5,920 nt of DNA from an uncultured Collinsella sp. (GTDB lineage: Bacteria > Actinomycetota > Coriobacteriia > Coriobacteriales > Coriobacteriaceae): positions 1 to 5,920 of the forward strand of contig CABRWN010000132.1 of assembly GCA_902474645.1 (NCBI GenBank). The letters are read 5' to 3'. The number at the start of each line of letters is the position of its first letter. Position 1 is the first letter of the stretch. A program made the translations under genes and the position numbers. The notes under the pieces are model-generated. The model had not been told where the DNA came from and ran no database searches. It saw only the letters and a program-made list of their open reading frames with translations. Shown here in pieces: positions 5,916 through 5,920 of this stretch.

Positions 5916-5920
5916 ATTTA

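Overview
The window looks like a conserved housekeeping region from a high-GC, low-complexity-intergenic Gram-positive bacterium. Gene order and protein sequence suggest the class Coriobacteriia (a Collinsella-like organism); this placement rests on recognition, not on a search. Every gene I can support is on the minus strand, so transcription runs from the right edge to the left edge.

From right to left: a complete tRNA-Asn(GUU) with encoded CCA (5841-5915) and its intrinsic terminator (5805-5834); a regulatory gap of about 160 bases with two adjacent palindromes, a plausible -10 box and a leader hairpin; an Asp23/Gls24-family gene (5310-5646) that is broken by a frameshift; fakA, the fatty acid kinase ATP-binding subunit (3621-5282); recG, the branch-migration helicase (1433-3610); rsmD, the 16S rRNA m2G966 methyltransferase (780-1436); coaD, phosphopantetheine adenylyltransferase (290-787); and the first 73 codons of a small charged helical protein (1-221) that runs off the left edge.

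The five genes from asp23 to coaD are tightly packed (27-nt gap, 10-nt gap, 4-nt ATGA overlap, 8-nt overlap), so they very likely form one operon with translational coupling. FakA activates exogenous or recycled fatty acids as acyl phosphates (with a FakB partner not seen here). CoaD makes dephospho-CoA. RecG and RsmD serve replication-fork repair and ribosome maturation. The last gene is separated by 68 nt and may have its own weak promoter.

The most interesting observation is in the Asp23 gene. Its two halves are both well preserved but lie in different frames. Duplicating a single 14-base unit at the junction (5551-5564) restores the frame and also recreates the family's conserved CYGxVGMAS motif. 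This points to loss of one copy of an overlapping 14-bp tandem repeat by slippage: a recent mutation, a possible phase-variable switch, or a sequence error. I see no evidence of a mobile element, CRISPR array or wholly new system.
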